Shown here: one piece after another, positions 8,656-16,861 of the stretch
How the letters are laid out: each line of letters opens with the position of its first letter
Numbering within the stretch: the stretch's first letter is position 1
Source of the DNA: Acidovorax radicis N35
GTDB lineage: Bacteria > Pseudomonadota > Gammaproteobacteria > Burkholderiales > Burkholderiaceae_C
NCBI RefSeq assembly: GCF_000204195.1
Contig: NZ_AFBG01000020.1
Location: 248,001-312,000 of the forward strand
Direction: 5' to 3'
Length of the DNA: 64,000 bases
Translations under genes and position numbers: made by a program
The notes under the pieces: generated by a model
The model's database searches: none
What the model saw: only the letters and a program-made list of their open reading frames with translations
What the model was told of the DNA's origin: nothing

Positions 8656-8717
8656 CCTTGCGGCTTTCGTTTGGTGGGTCCTGAGTGACTCGAACACTCG
8701 ACCTACGGATTAAGAGG
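8656..8717 (-). repeat. Left direct repeat (attachment-site-like) containing a tRNA-Lys 3' fragment
   Basis: 62 bases that match 10329-10390 with one mismatch (C at 8669 against T). Bases 8673-8717 equal the last 45 bases of the intact tRNA-Lys including CCA; homology stops inside the anticodon loop. This is the pattern left when an element integrates into the 3' part of a tRNA gene and rebuilds it. Confidence 0.85.
8673..8717 (-). pseudogene. tRNA-Lys 3' fragment
   Basis: Identical to the 3' 45 bases of the tRNA-Lys(CUU) at 10346-10421: anticodon-stem 3' side, variable loop, T arm, acceptor 3' strand and CCA. The 5' half is missing; the bases beyond 8717 bear no resemblance to a tRNA. It cannot be functional. 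Confidence 0.85.
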
Positions 8718-9022
8718 CCCCCGGGTATTCAGGCCGCTATGCCGCGCCGTTCCTAGCTTTCTGGCTCCTGGGTGTCACATACTTTTCAATCTGGAGGCGT
8801 TGATTTATCTTTGGTAATCTGCCGGTACAGTACTGTATATGTGAGGTTACAGCTCGGGCCGCTGACCGTTCTCGGCCAGGAGCAGCCGACTACGGCCAAT
8901 GAAAGCGGACTCTCAGCAGCGACGTTAGCCGCACCGGGTTGCGTAGCCCGTACTGCACTCACAAGCGAAGCTGGTCGCGTCGGCTTGACTAATCACCCTG
9001 GCCTTCGGCACACCAGAAATGG
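8718..9022. other. Non-coding stretch at the left end of the insert
   Basis: About 305 AT-richer bases with no open frame I would call. It contains TACAGTACTGTA near 8826, a perfect 12-base palindrome, followed by TATATGTGAGGTTACAG. The spacing does not fit a LexA box. I see no integrase remnant. Confidence 0.4.
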
Positions 9023-9499
9023 TCACGGAATGGCTGCGCCTTCTTGCCGACTGTGCCAGCTATGCAAGGCATAAAGCGCCCCACTTGCATGTTCACCCCA
9101 ATGGCTCCAGAAGCTTCCTCGCCATTTCCAGCAGGCTGCTTCAGCATACCCGGATTGGAACAACAAGAGCCCACTCTTCAAATCACGCCATATGTCAGCA
9201 AGATCATCCGCTAGATCGGCGAGCGACGATTCCCCAGGCACTTCCTGTGGAACAGATTGAGAATAGTAGTTGAATGGCAACGAGCCGAAGCGGACAAAGA
9301 CCTGCTTCCATTCCTCATGCGAAATATCGCGCGAGTCCTGCTCGCCGAACAATTCTGGTAAGGCTAGTGCGAGTCGATAGAGATTCGACAGATGCTGTAA
9401 AGCAGTAAGGACCTGGTTCCTTTGGTCCTCCGGGTTTGCTTCCGCCCAAGAGCAGAATTCCTCTGCAGCGTCCGCGAACTGTCGCACCTGATTTGACAT
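9023..9499 (-). CDS. DUF5063 family protein
   Basis: 158 residues, all-alpha in appearance, acidic and rich in Trp near the end. The features that recall DUF5063 are an N-terminal FADAAEEFCSWAE helix, a central LADDLADIWRDLKSGL and a C-terminal HWGEHASGALYALH. The function of this family is unknown; I recall it mostly as lone small genes in accessory regions, often near toxin or immunity genes, but nothing of that kind is recognisable here. The ATG at 9499 is preceded by GAGG at a good distance. Codon use and base content are less GC-rich than in the flanking chromosome, consistent with transfer into the tRNA site. Confidence 0.68.
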   Translation of the reverse strand: MSNQVRQFADAAEEFCSWAEANPEDQRNQVLTALQHLSNLYRLALALPELFGEQDSRDISHEEWKQVFVRFGSLPFNYYSQSVPQEVPGESSLADLADDLADIWRDLKSGLLLFQSGYAEAACWKWRGSFWSHWGEHASGALYALHSWHSRQEGAAIP

Positions 9500-9680
9500 G
9501 TGAAGGCCTCACGTTACGCATCTACCGGCGGCTGCGAAAAGTGCCGCCCGATTCGGGGAAATTTGTACAAAGTTTGCCCGAAAAGAAGCTGCGCTTAGGC
9601 GGGTTTTGAATCAACGACGGCTTTGGGATGCGATGCCCACAGTCGCCTTTGGGCCCAAAGCGGACCTTGCAGGACTCGCT

Positions 9681-9971
9681 TCACCGGTAGTCTGCAAGGC
9701 GCGTCGAGTTCTTGACTTTGATCACCTGCCCATTGAACCTGACATGCCAGTGTGGGTCCCATTCCTTGTATGCGTGTACTTGGAAGCCTCCCTCGACAAC
9801 AGCTATGTCTAGAGGAAGCAAACCTTCCGAGGGTCGAGCAAGAAGCTCAACTTCATCGCCGATTTCGAGTACCACCTCCTCAGGAACCATCTCCAGATAA
9901 AGTGTCATCGTAGATCTGGTGTCATTTTTGAAATACCAGACAACTGGGTAATTTTCAGGACTCAGGCACAT
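9681..9971 (-). CDS. Hypothetical protein
   Basis: Up to 96 residues, not recognised. The sequence is plausible as protein: alternating hydrophobic and charged stretches such as EEVVLEIGDEVELLA suggest beta strands, and the C-terminal half has several aromatic residues (YKEWDPHWHVRF). No signal peptide or membrane segment. The start is uncertain: the ATG at 9971 overlaps the opposite ATG at 9970 in a CATG palindrome and has no ribosome binding site; ATG at 9908 (starting MTLYLEM) is an alternative. Lies within the tRNA-bounded insert. Confidence 0.45.
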   Translation of the reverse strand: MCLSPENYPVVWYFKNDTRSTMTLYLEMVPEEVVLEIGDEVELLARPSEGLLPLDIAVVEGGFQVHAYKEWDPHWHVRFNGQVIKVKNSTRLADYR

Positions 9972-10149
9972 GACGCAAAAGTTTATTCGGTTGAGCAGCT
10001 ATCTACTGATAGTGGCTATTTGCTCCATCCCTTACTTACTGTTGGACTCGGTCCTATGGGCCGCACTCCTCACGGTTCCAACGTTTCTTGTTGCGCTGCT
10101 CGTTGCGGAACACTTCTATAAATTTGTGCTGAGCAAAAGTGAGCCTTGA
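9970..10149 (+). CDS. Small membrane protein, 59 residues
   Basis: A short open frame with MTQKFIRLSS followed by two hydrophobic segments (about residues 11-25 and 28-46) and a basic tail FYKFVLSKSEP. That is the look of a two-span inner-membrane peptide. AGGA lies about nine bases before the ATG. No family is recognised. Its start codon overlaps the start codon of the opposite hypothetical gene, so one of the two starts may be wrong. AT-richer than the chromosome, within the insert. Confidence 0.45.
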   Translation: MTQKFIRLSSYLLIVAICSIPYLLLDSVLWAALLTVPTFLVALLVAEHFYKFVLSKSEP

Positions 10150-10285
10150 GACGTCCGTGCGACCGCTTCTGGCCGAATTCTGCCTGAGGAGCACAGAGCA
10201 TCTGTTCGGGCAGAGTGTGCGCCAATGGACCACGGTAACTGTGGACGCCGAAGAAATTTCTGGAAAAGGGACGAAATATGTGACG

Positions 10286-10323
10286 AAAAAAAGCCGCCGC
10301 TATTGTTCTGATAGCTGCGGCTT
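10286..10323 (-). terminator. Terminator of the tRNA-Lys gene
   Basis: AAGCCGC/GCGGCTT outer stem and GCTAT/ATAGC inner stem; on the minus strand it is followed by a run of seven T. It lies just downstream of the tRNA-Lys 3' end. Confidence 0.8.
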
Positions 10324-10328
10324 CTTTA

Positions 10329-10390
10329 GCCTTGCGGCTTTTGTTTGGTGGGTCCTGAGTGACTCGAACACTCGACCTACGGATTAAGAG
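10329..10390 (-). repeat. Right direct repeat (attachment-site-like) within the intact tRNA-Lys
   Basis: Partner of the repeat at 8656-8717, starting 1673 bases apart. It covers the 3' 45 bases of the tRNA plus 17 bases of downstream flank. The intact tRNA borders the insert on its 3' side, as expected for integration at a tRNA 3' end. Confidence 0.85.
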
Positions 10391-10421
10391 TCCGCTGCTC
10401 TACCAACTGAGCTAAGAACCC
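10346..10421 (-). tRNA. tRNA-Lys (anticodon CUU)
   Basis: On the minus strand it reads GGGTTCT acceptor, D arm with AGCTCAGTTGGTAGAGC, anticodon stem CGGA with loop CTCTTAA (anticodon CTT), T arm GAGTG TTCGAGT CACTC, and AGGACCC plus ACCA. All seven acceptor pairs form, one as T-G. CCA is encoded. 76 bases. Confidence 0.95.
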
Positions 10422-10505
10422 AAACTTTTCGTTGATCTGTCCGCATTGCTGCAGAGCCTCGAATTATGCACTAGTTTTTTGTGGCTTGGCAAGCGGTCCA
10501 CAAAA

Positions 10506-11402
10506 TTATTGCATGGCATTGCGGCTTGCCAGTTCGACAAAAAGGCCGCTGTGGTCCAGCTCGCCCAGGCCGTGGTCTACGCCTTCGGCATACAGGGTCT
10601 CGAACAGGGCGGTGATGGGGGCGTCGAAGCCGATCTCGCCCGCCGTCGCCAGGGCGTTGCGCATGTCCTTGAGCTGCACGGCCATGCGGCCGCGGGGGGC
10701 GAAGTCACGCTCGACCATGCGCTGGCCATGCAGCTGCAGGATGCGGCTGTCGGCAAAGCCGCCCTGAATCGCTTCGCGCACTTTGGCCATGTCGGCCCCA
10801 CCCTTGGCGGCAAACAGCAAGGCCTCGGCCACCGCACCGATGGTGATGCCCACGATCATCTGGTTGGCCAGCTTGGTGAGCTGGCCAGCGCCGTGTGGGC
10901 CCACATGGGTGGCGCGGCCGCAGGCGGAAAACACGGGCTCGGCCTGTGCAAAGTCTTCGGGGCGCCCGCCGACCAGGATGGCGAGCGTGCCATTTTCTGC
11001 CCCCACGGTGCCGCCCGACACGGGTGCATCCAGGTGGGCCAGGCCCATCTCGCCCAGGCGCGCAGCGTGGTCGCGCGCCTCACGAGGCTGGATGGAGGCC
11101 ATGTCGATGAACAGGGCACCTTTGCGCATGGCCTTGGCGGTTCCCGCATCAAAGAGGACTTGCCCCACAACGGGGCCGTTTTCCAGCAGGCTGATCACTA
11201 CATCGGCGTTCTGGACTGCTTCGGCGGGGGTGGTGTGGACGGCGATGCCCAATGCTGTCAGGGGCTCTGCCTTGGCGCGGGTGCGGTTCCATGCATGCAC
11301 CTGATGGCCGGCGTCCTTCAAGCGGCGTGCAATGGGGTGGCCCATCATGCCGATGCCAAGGACTGCAATGCGAAGCGGGGTGGTGGTCATGGCGTCATTC
11401 AT
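10506..11402 (-). CDS. 3-hydroxyisobutyrate dehydrogenase family NAD(P)-dependent reductase
   Basis: 298 residues. N-terminal Rossmann domain with LGIGMMGHPIARRL (GxGxxG). The family signature DAPVSGGTVGAENG lies near residue 125 and the catalytic lysine is expected in GQLTKLANQM. Members oxidise 3-hydroxyisobutyrate or reduce tartronate semialdehyde and similar small beta-hydroxyacids or semialdehydes (GarR, GlxR, MmsB). No operon partner tells which: the next gene runs the other way. The start at 11402 (MNDAMTTT) or at 11390 cannot be decided; neither has a strong ribosome binding site. Confidence 0.85.
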   Translation of the reverse strand: MNDAMTTTPLRIAVLGIGMMGHPIARRLKDAGHQVHAWNRTRAKAEPLTALGIAVHTTPAEAVQNADVVISLLENGPVVGQVLFDAGTAKAMRKGALFIDMASIQPREARDHAARLGEMGLAHLDAPVSGGTVGAENGTLAILVGGRPEDFAQAEPVFSACGRATHVGPHGAGQLTKLANQMIVGITIGAVAEALLFAAKGGADMAKVREAIQGGFADSRILQLHGQRMVERDFAPRGRMAVQLKDMRNALATAGEIGFDAPITALFETLYAEGVDHGLGELDHSGLFVELASRNAMQ

Positions 11403-11519
11403 CCAGGATCGTTGTCTCTTTGTGCATCATGTGCCTTTTTGGTGCATCACCCTGTCACGGAGCTTGCAGCATGGCGGGATTGGAATGATGATCCCGCACA
11501 GCCACAGGAGACTTTACCC

Positions 11520-12401
11520 ATGAGCCTGCCCTTGCACGACCCCGCCTGGCTGGAGCGCATGTACAACAACCGCGCCCTGGTGCCCGACCACATGGACTAC
11601 CTGCAGCGCTGGGCCGGGGATTCTGCCCAAGTGCGTGCGAGCCAGCCTTGTGTGCTGGATGTGCCGTATGGCACCGGCACTGGGGAGGTGCTGGATATTT
11701 TCCCCTCTGCGCGGGCCTCGGACCTTGGCGTGCCTGTGCTGGTGTTCATCCACGGCGGGTACTGGCGCTCGCTCGACAAGTCAGACCACTCGTTCATTGC
11801 ACCTCCCTTTACGCAGGCGGGCTTTTGTGTGGTGGTCGTGAACTACGCGCTGTGCCCCGGCACGCCCGAGGCGCCTGTCACCATTCCCCATATCGTGCGG
11901 CAGATGGAAAAGGCGCTGGAATGGGTGTGGCGCCACATTGCCAGCCATGGTGGGGATCCACGGCGCGTCACGGTGGCCGGGCATTCGGCGGGCGGCCAAC
12001 TGGCGGCCATGATGCTCACCAGCGTGTGGCCCCTGATCGGCGACGGTCTGCCCGACGGGCTGGTGCGCAATGCGCTGTCGATTTCGGGCGTGCATGATCT
12101 GGAACCGATCATGTACACGCCCATGTACCAGTCGGTGCTGAACCTGACGGAACAGCAGGTGCTGCAATACAGCCCTGCCCGCCTGCTGGAGCCCGCCACC
12201 GGCACGCTCCATTGCGCCGTGGGTGCGGATGAAAGCCCCGAGTTCCTGCGGCAGAACCAATTGATGCAAGACGCCTGGGGCAGCCACTTCGTGCCCCGTA
12301 GCGTGAGCTTGCCCGGCCTGCACCACTTCAGCATCGTGGACGCCTTGGCCAGGCCGGGGCATGACCTGCACCACATGGCGCAAAACCTGCTGCGATCCTG
12401 A
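11520..12401 (+). CDS. Alpha/beta hydrolase, arylformamidase-like esterase
   Basis: 293 residues. HGGYW at residues 78-82 is the oxyanion-hole motif of the HSL/arylformamidase branch and GHSAGG holds the nucleophile Ser156; the catalytic His is expected in LPGLHHFSI near the C-terminus. Cytosolic, no signal peptide. Members hydrolyse N-formylkynurenine or small carboxyl esters; the kynurenine genes kynA and kynU are absent here, so the substrate is open. AGGAGA lies seven bases before the ATG. Divergent from the HIBADH-type gene and convergent with guaC. Confidence 0.8.
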   Translation: MSLPLHDPAWLERMYNNRALVPDHMDYLQRWAGDSAQVRASQPCVLDVPYGTGTGEVLDIFPSARASDLGVPVLVFIHGGYWRSLDKSDHSFIAPPFTQAGFCVVVVNYALCPGTPEAPVTIPHIVRQMEKALEWVWRHIASHGGDPRRVTVAGHSAGGQLAAMMLTSVWPLIGDGLPDGLVRNALSISGVHDLEPIMYTPMYQSVLNLTEQQVLQYSPARLLEPATGTLHCAVGADESPEFLRQNQLMQDAWGSHFVPRSVSLPGLHHFSIVDALARPGHDLHHMAQNLLRS

Positions 12402-12406
12402 CGCAG

Positions 12407-12423
12407 GGCCTGCATAGCAGGCC
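12407..12423. terminator. Perfect hairpin between convergent genes
   Basis: GGCCTGC ATA GCAGGCC, seven pairs with a three-base loop, between the ends of the hydrolase gene and guaC. It has no T-run on either strand, so it may only assist termination or protect the 3' ends. Confidence 0.45.
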
Positions 12424-12435
12424 ACTGGCACCGAG

Positions 12436-13413
12436 TTACATCAACAGGTGTTCGCCCGCGTTGTCGCCGCCCAGGATCACGTAGTTCACCTTGCGGATGT
12501 CCATCAGCTTCTTGCCGCCGGCATAGCTGATGGAGCTTTGCACGTCCTGCTCCATCTCTACCAGCGTGCCGGCCAGCGGGCCCTTGACGGGTTCGAGGAT
12601 GCGCTTGCCCTCGACGTGTTTGTATTCGCCCTTGTTGAAGTCGCTGGCAGAGCCGTAGTACTCCTTGAAAAGCGCACCATCGACTTCCACCGTCTTGCCC
12701 GGGGACTCTTCATGGCCTGCGAACAGCGAGCCGATCATCACCATGCTGGCGCCAAAACGGATGCTCTTGGCGATGTCGCCGTGGCTGCGGATGCCACCAT
12801 CGGCAATGATGGGCTTGGTCGCCACACGGGCGCACCACTTGAGGGCCGAAAGCTGCCAGCCGCCCGTGCCAAAGCCGGTCTTGAGCTTGGTGATGCACAC
12901 CTTGCCCGGGCCCACGCCCACCTTGGTGGCGTCCGCGCCCCAGTTCTCCAGGTCGATGATGGCCTCGGGCGTGGCCACGTTGCCGGCAATCACAAAGGCC
13001 TTGGGCAGCTTGGCCTTGAGGTAGCCGATCATGTTCTTCACGCTGTCGGCATGGCCGTGGGCGATGTCGATGGTGATGTATTCGGGCGTGATGCCTTCGG
13101 CCACCAACTGGTCCACGGTGTCGTAGTCGGGTTGTTTGACGCCGAGCGAGATCGAGGCGTAGCAGCCCTTGGCATGCATATCCTTGACGAACTGGAGGTT
13201 GTCCAGGTCAAACCGGTGCATGACGTAGAAGTAGCCGTTCTGGGCCATCCAGGTGCAGATCTTTTCGTCCACCACCGTTTTCATGTTGGCCGGCACCACG
13301 GGGATGCGGAACGAGCGTCCGCCCAGCTCCACGCTGGCGTCGCATTCCGAACGGCTTTCCACGCGGCATTTGCGGGGCAGCAGCAGGACGTTGTCGTAGT
13401 CGAAGATTTCCAT
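12436..13413 (-). CDS. guaC: GMP reductase
   Basis: 325 residues of the IMP dehydrogenase/GMP reductase family in its short form without CBS domains, the length of GMP reductase. It converts GMP to IMP and ammonia with NADPH, linking guanine to adenine nucleotide pools. Visible pieces are [15 protein letters not shown], the catalytic-cysteine loop [11 protein letters not shown] (Cys173), the [12 protein letters not shown] phosphate-binding turn and [11 protein letters not shown] at 13413 is preceded by AAGGAG about ten bases upstream. Transcribed alone; a terminator of the next upstream gene separates them. Confidence 0.92.
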   Translation of the reverse strand: MEIFDYDNVLLLPRKCRVESRSECDASVELGGRSFRIPVVPANMKTVVDEKICTWMAQNGYFYVMHRFDLDNLQFVKDMHAKGCYASISLGVKQPDYDTVDQLVAEGITPEYITIDIAHGHADSVKNMIGYLKAKLPKAFVIAGNVATPEAIIDLENWGADATKVGVGPGKVCITKLKTGFGTGGWQLSALKWCARVATKPIIADGGIRSHGDIAKSIRFGASMVMIGSLFAGHEESPGKTVEVDGALFKEYYGSASDFNKGEYKHVEGKRILEPVKGPLAGTLVEMEQDVQSSISYAGGKKLMDIRKVNYVILGGDNAGEHLLM

Positions 13414-13540
13414 GAGATTCCAAGCTCCTTTGAAAAGGTCGCCCGCGAAGGATTTCACGGGCGTGGGCGCTTGGCTTGGGACCGGCTTTGTGGGCACTGG
13501 CGTGGTAGCCAGCTCCGAACCCCGCAGATTGCGCGGGCAC

Positions 13541-13573
13541 AAAAAACCGGGCGTCAAGAAACTTGGGCCCGGT
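13541..13573 (-). terminator. Rho-independent terminator of the CxxC protein gene
   Basis: On the minus strand ACCGGGC and GCCCGGT pair around a 14-base loop and are followed by six T. It lies about 65 bases after the stop of the gene at 13639-14364 and before guaC. Confidence 0.8.
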
Positions 13574-13638
13574 GATTGATTCTACCCGCCTGCCTGGCAG
13601 ACCCTATAACGGTGCGGGTATGACCGGTATCACCGGCG

Positions 13639-14364
13639 TCACCTGCAAGTGGACTGCGCAGCCGCAATGACGCGGCCCTGGGCATCCTGCACCCAGCCCA
13701 CCATGCGCAGCCGCTCGGCCTGTGCGCCTTCCGGGATGCGCATGGACCGGGTTTCCATCCATTTCATTTGCTCTGATTTTGATAGCTCATTGCGCATCTC
13801 CCACGTGCCATGGAGCATGTTTCGAACCATATTTCGTGCCACTTTCGTGCCTTCGGTGCCTGCAGGCACGGATTCGACAAGCAGCAGGTAGAAGTCCATG
13901 GCTGCGGGCGCCGCGCCGGTGCGCTGTGCAGCCCGTTGCACGGGCGTGAACGCGATGGCCGTGCCCAGGTAGTCGTTGAACGGCATGCCATGGGCCACGC
14001 GCAGGCGGGCGGGCATGGTCGCTTCGATCGCAGCAGTGTGCACATCGGTGGCGACAGGGGGCTTGCGGTCCAGGGCCTGCAGGCGGGCCAGGGCGTCGCT
14101 GGTGGCGGCGGCCGACAGGGGCGCGTCGTCGCCGGCCTTGCCCGGCACGATCCAGTCCAGGACCGCCACGCCCGCCGTGGCAGAGGGCGCGGGGGTGGCC
14201 GCATCGCTCCAGCAGGCTTCGCAGTCGGCGCTGATGAAACGCTCGAAAATGGCCACGGGCTGTGGGGTACCGTCACTGCTGCAACTGGCCTGGGCCAGCG
14301 CAGAAGGTGCATGGGTCAGTGCAAGGGCCAGAAGGCTGGCCAGGGTGCGGGCAATGTTTTTCAT
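13639..14364 (-). CDS. Exported protein with a thioredoxin-like CxxC motif (DUF1223-like)
   Basis: 241 residues with a clear signal peptide (MKNIARTLASLLALALTHAPSALAQ). The mature protein begins with PVAIFERFISADCEACWSD, an arrangement like the strand-CxxC start of thioredoxin folds and of DUF1223 proteins. The rest has no firmly recognised domain. A disulfide or metal-binding role in the periplasm is an inference. Part of the gene (13767-13796) resembles one arm of the dispersed palindromic repeat. Divergent from uvrD, with 43 bases between the starts. Confidence 0.6.
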   Translation of the reverse strand: MKNIARTLASLLALALTHAPSALAQASCSSDGTPQPVAIFERFISADCEACWSDAATPAPSATAGVAVLDWIVPGKAGDDAPLSAAATSDALARLQALDRKPPVATDVHTAAIEATMPARLRVAHGMPFNDYLGTAIAFTPVQRAAQRTGAAPAAMDFYLLLVESVPAGTEGTKVARNMVRNMLHGTWEMRNELSKSEQMKWMETRSMRIPEGAQAERLRMVGWVQDAQGRVIAAAQSTCR

Positions 14365-14407
14365 GGGCTCCAGGGGAGGGCGCCGGGGCGCTTTCTACAA
14401 TGGCCGC

Positions 14408-16861
14408 ATGTTCCCACAAGACCCGTTCCCGGGTGCACCCGAAGCCCTGGTGCCCCCACACGCTGCTGCGGCCTCGGCTGCATCGCCCCTCCTGGCCAAC
14501 CTGAACGACGAGCAACTGGCTGCCGTCACGCTGCCCGCAGGCCACGCGCTCATCCTGGCGGGGGCGGGCTCGGGCAAGACGCGTGTGCTCACCACCCGCA
14601 TTGCCTGGCTGTTGCAAAACGGCTATGCCACGCCCGGCGGCATTCTGGCCGTCACTTTCACGAACAAGGCTGCCAAGGAAATGGTGGCCCGCCTGTCGGC
14701 CATGCTGCCGGTGAACGTGCGTGGCATGTGGATCGGCACCTTCCACGGCCTGTGCAACCGGCTCTTGCGCGCGCACCACAAGGCGGCCGGCCTGTCGCAG
14801 TCGTTTCAAATTCTGGATACGCAGGATCAGCTCTCGGCCATCAAGCGCCTGTGCAAGCAGCACAACGTGGACGACGAGCGTTTTCCGCCCAAACAGCTGT
14901 CCTATTTCATCGCCAACTGCAAGGAAGAAGGCCTGCGTCCCGGCGACGTGCAGACGAATGACAGCGATGCACGCAGAAAGGTCGAGATCTACCAGCTCTA
15001 CGAAGAACAATGCCAGCGCGAAGGCGTGGTGGACTTTGGCGAGCTGATGCTGCGCAGCTACGAACTGTTGCGCGACAACGACCCCATCCGCGAGCACTAC
15101 CAGCGCCGCTTTGCGCACATCCTGGTCGACGAGTTCCAGGACACCAACAAGCTGCAGTACGCCTGGCTCAAGCAACTGGCGGGCAACGAGGTGGGCGGGC
15201 GCTTTGAAGCCCGTGGCAGTGTGATTGCCGTGGGCGACGACGACCAGAGCATCTACGCGTTTCGCGGTGCGCGCGTGGGCAACATGACCGACTTCGTGCG
15301 CGAGTTCGATGTGCAGCGCCAGATCAAGCTGGAGCAGAACTACCGCAGCTACAGCAACATCCTCGACTCGGCCAACCACCTCATCAGCCACAACAGCCGC
15401 CGCCTGGGCAAGAACCTGCGCACCACGCAGGGCGCGGGCGAGCCCGTGCGCGTGTACGAGGCCAGTTCCGACCTGGCCGAGGCGCAGTGGATGGTCGATG
15501 AGATCAAGCAGCTGGTGCGCAACGACGGCTTTGAGCGCAAGGAAATCGCCGTGCTCTACCGCAGCAACGCGCAAAGCCGTGTGATCGAATCGGCCCTATT
15601 CAATGCCAGCGTGCCCTACCGTGTGTACGGCGGCCTGCGCTTCTTCGAGCGCGCCGAAATCAAGCATGCGCTGGCCTACCTGCGCCTGCTGGAGAACCCG
15701 CACGACGACACCAGCTTCACGCGGGTCGTCAACTTTCCACCGCGTGGCATCGGCGCGCGCAGCATCGAGGTGCTGCAGGACGCCGCCCGCGCCGCCGGTT
15801 GCTCGCTGCACGATGCGGTGAGCGCCGTGCCCGGCAAGGCGGGCGCCAACCTGGGCGCGTTTGTCGCCATGGTGGATGTGCTGCGCGAGCAGACCCAGGG
15901 CCTGAACCTGCGCGGCATCATCGAGCAGATGCTCGAATCCACGGGCTTGGTGGAGCACTTCCGCACCGAAAAGGAAGGCGCCGACCGCATCGAGAACTTG
16001 CAGGAACTGGTCAACGCCGCCGAGAGTTTTGTCACCCAAGAGGGCTTTGGCCGCGATGCCGTGGCCCTGCCGCTGGACGAGCACGGCACACCGCTCACGC
16101 AAAGCGCGGTGAGCCAGGGGCTGGACCCCAACGCGCCGGTGCTGGATGAGCCGCTCAGGCCCGCAGTGCCGGGCATCGTGGATGCCGACACGGGCGAAAC
16201 CCTCTCGCCCCTGGCGGCCTTCCTGACCCACGCGGCGCTGGAGGCGGGCGACAACCAGGCCCAGGCCGGGCAAGACGCCGTGCAACTGATGACCGTGCAC
16301 GCCAGCAAAGGGCTGGAGTTTGACGGTGTGTTTATCGGCGGCATGGAAGAGGGCCTGTTCCCCCACGAAAACTCCGCCAGCGAGCGCGATGGCCTGGAGG
16401 AAGAGCGCCGACTGATGTATGTGGCCATCACCCGCGCCCGCAAGCGCCTGTACCTGAGCCACTCGCAAACGCGCATGCTGCACGGCCAGACGCGCTACAA
16501 CATCAAGAGCCGCTTCTTTGACGAGCTGCCGGAAGCCGCGCTCAAGTGGATCACGCCCAAGCAGCAGGGGTTTGGTTCGTTTGCTCCTAATTCAGGAGCT
16601 TCTAGCGCTTATCCATCAAGCGCTAGAGGCCAATTTGGCTTCAAATCCGAGACGTTTGCCAGCCCGCCCGTGCCCGTGCAGAAGACCGCGCCCTCCCACG
16701 GCCTGCGCGCAGGCATCAACGTGTTCCACACCAAGTTCGGCGAAGGCAAGGTGCTGGCCATCGAAGGCACGGGCGACGACGCGCGTGCGCAGGTCAACTT
16801 CCCGCGCCACGGCACCAAGTGGCTGGCGTTGTCGGTGGCCAAGTTGACGGTGGTGGATTGA
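14408..16861 (+). CDS. uvrD: ATP-dependent DNA helicase UvrD (helicase II)
   Basis: 817 residues, superfamily 1A 3'-5' helicase acting in nucleotide excision repair and mismatch repair. Walker A AGAGSGKT at 51-58, motif Ia TFTNKAAKEM, motif II VDEFQDTN, motif III GDDDQSIYAFRGA, motif V TVHASKGLEFDGVF and motif VI YVAITRARKRL are all intact. About 80 residues near 540-620 with repeated Pro and Leu are extra to the core. Near residues 725-747 the reading frame runs straight through a copy of the dispersed palindromic repeat, in the non-conserved linker before the C-terminal Tudor-like end (INVFHTKFGEGKVLAIEG). ATG at 14408 is used; longer upstream frames overlap the divergent gene. Confidence 0.93.
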   Translation: MFPQDPFPGAPEALVPPHAAAASAASPLLANLNDEQLAAVTLPAGHALILAGAGSGKTRVLTTRIAWLLQNGYATPGGILAVTFTNKAAKEMVARLSAMLPVNVRGMWIGTFHGLCNRLLRAHHKAAGLSQSFQILDTQDQLSAIKRLCKQHNVDDERFPPKQLSYFIANCKEEGLRPGDVQTNDSDARRKVEIYQLYEEQCQREGVVDFGELMLRSYELLRDNDPIREHYQRRFAHILVDEFQDTNKLQYAWLKQLAGNEVGGRFEARGSVIAVGDDDQSIYAFRGARVGNMTDFVREFDVQRQIKLEQNYRSYSNILDSANHLISHNSRRLGKNLRTTQGAGEPVRVYEASSDLAEAQWMVDEIKQLVRNDGFERKEIAVLYRSNAQSRVIESALFNASVPYRVYGGLRFFERAEIKHALAYLRLLENPHDDTSFTRVVNFPPRGIGARSIEVLQDAARAAGCSLHDAVSAVPGKAGANLGAFVAMVDVLREQTQGLNLRGIIEQMLESTGLVEHFRTEKEGADRIENLQELVNAAESFVTQEGFGRDAVALPLDEHGTPLTQSAVSQGLDPNAPVLDEPLRPAVPGIVDADTGETLSPLAAFLTHAALEAGDNQAQAGQDAVQLMTVHASKGLEFDGVFIGGMEEGLFPHENSASERDGLEEERRLMYVAITRARKRLYLSHSQTRMLHGQTRYNIKSRFFDELPEAALKWITPKQQGFGSFAPNSGASSAYPSSARGQFGFKSETFASPPVPVQKTAPSHGLRAGINVFHTKFGEGKVLAIEGTGDDARAQVNFPRHGTKWLALSVAKLTVVD
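16580..16646. repeat. Dispersed palindromic repeat, copy inside uvrD
   Basis: Contains TAGCGCTT ATCCATC AAGCGCTA at 16603-16625, flanked by TTTGCTCCTAATTCAGGAGCT on the left and GAGGCCAATTTGGCTTCAAA on the right. It keeps the uvrD reading frame open and encodes a Ser/Ala/Gly-rich linker. Confidence 0.8.

Noticed and set aside
8820-8850. TACAGTACTGTATATGTGAGGTTACAG looking like a LexA (SOS) box
   Set aside because: The CTG and CAG arms are separated by 14 bases instead of 10, and no gene starts at a suitable distance.
10446-11519. Upstream in-frame extension of the alpha/beta hydrolase
   Set aside because: It would overlap the whole opposite dehydrogenase gene; the ATG at 11520 has a good ribosome binding site and matches family length.
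13414-13640. Possible purine riboswitch before guaC
   Set aside because: The only stable fold is the terminator of the gene upstream; the conserved purine-aptamer loops are not present.
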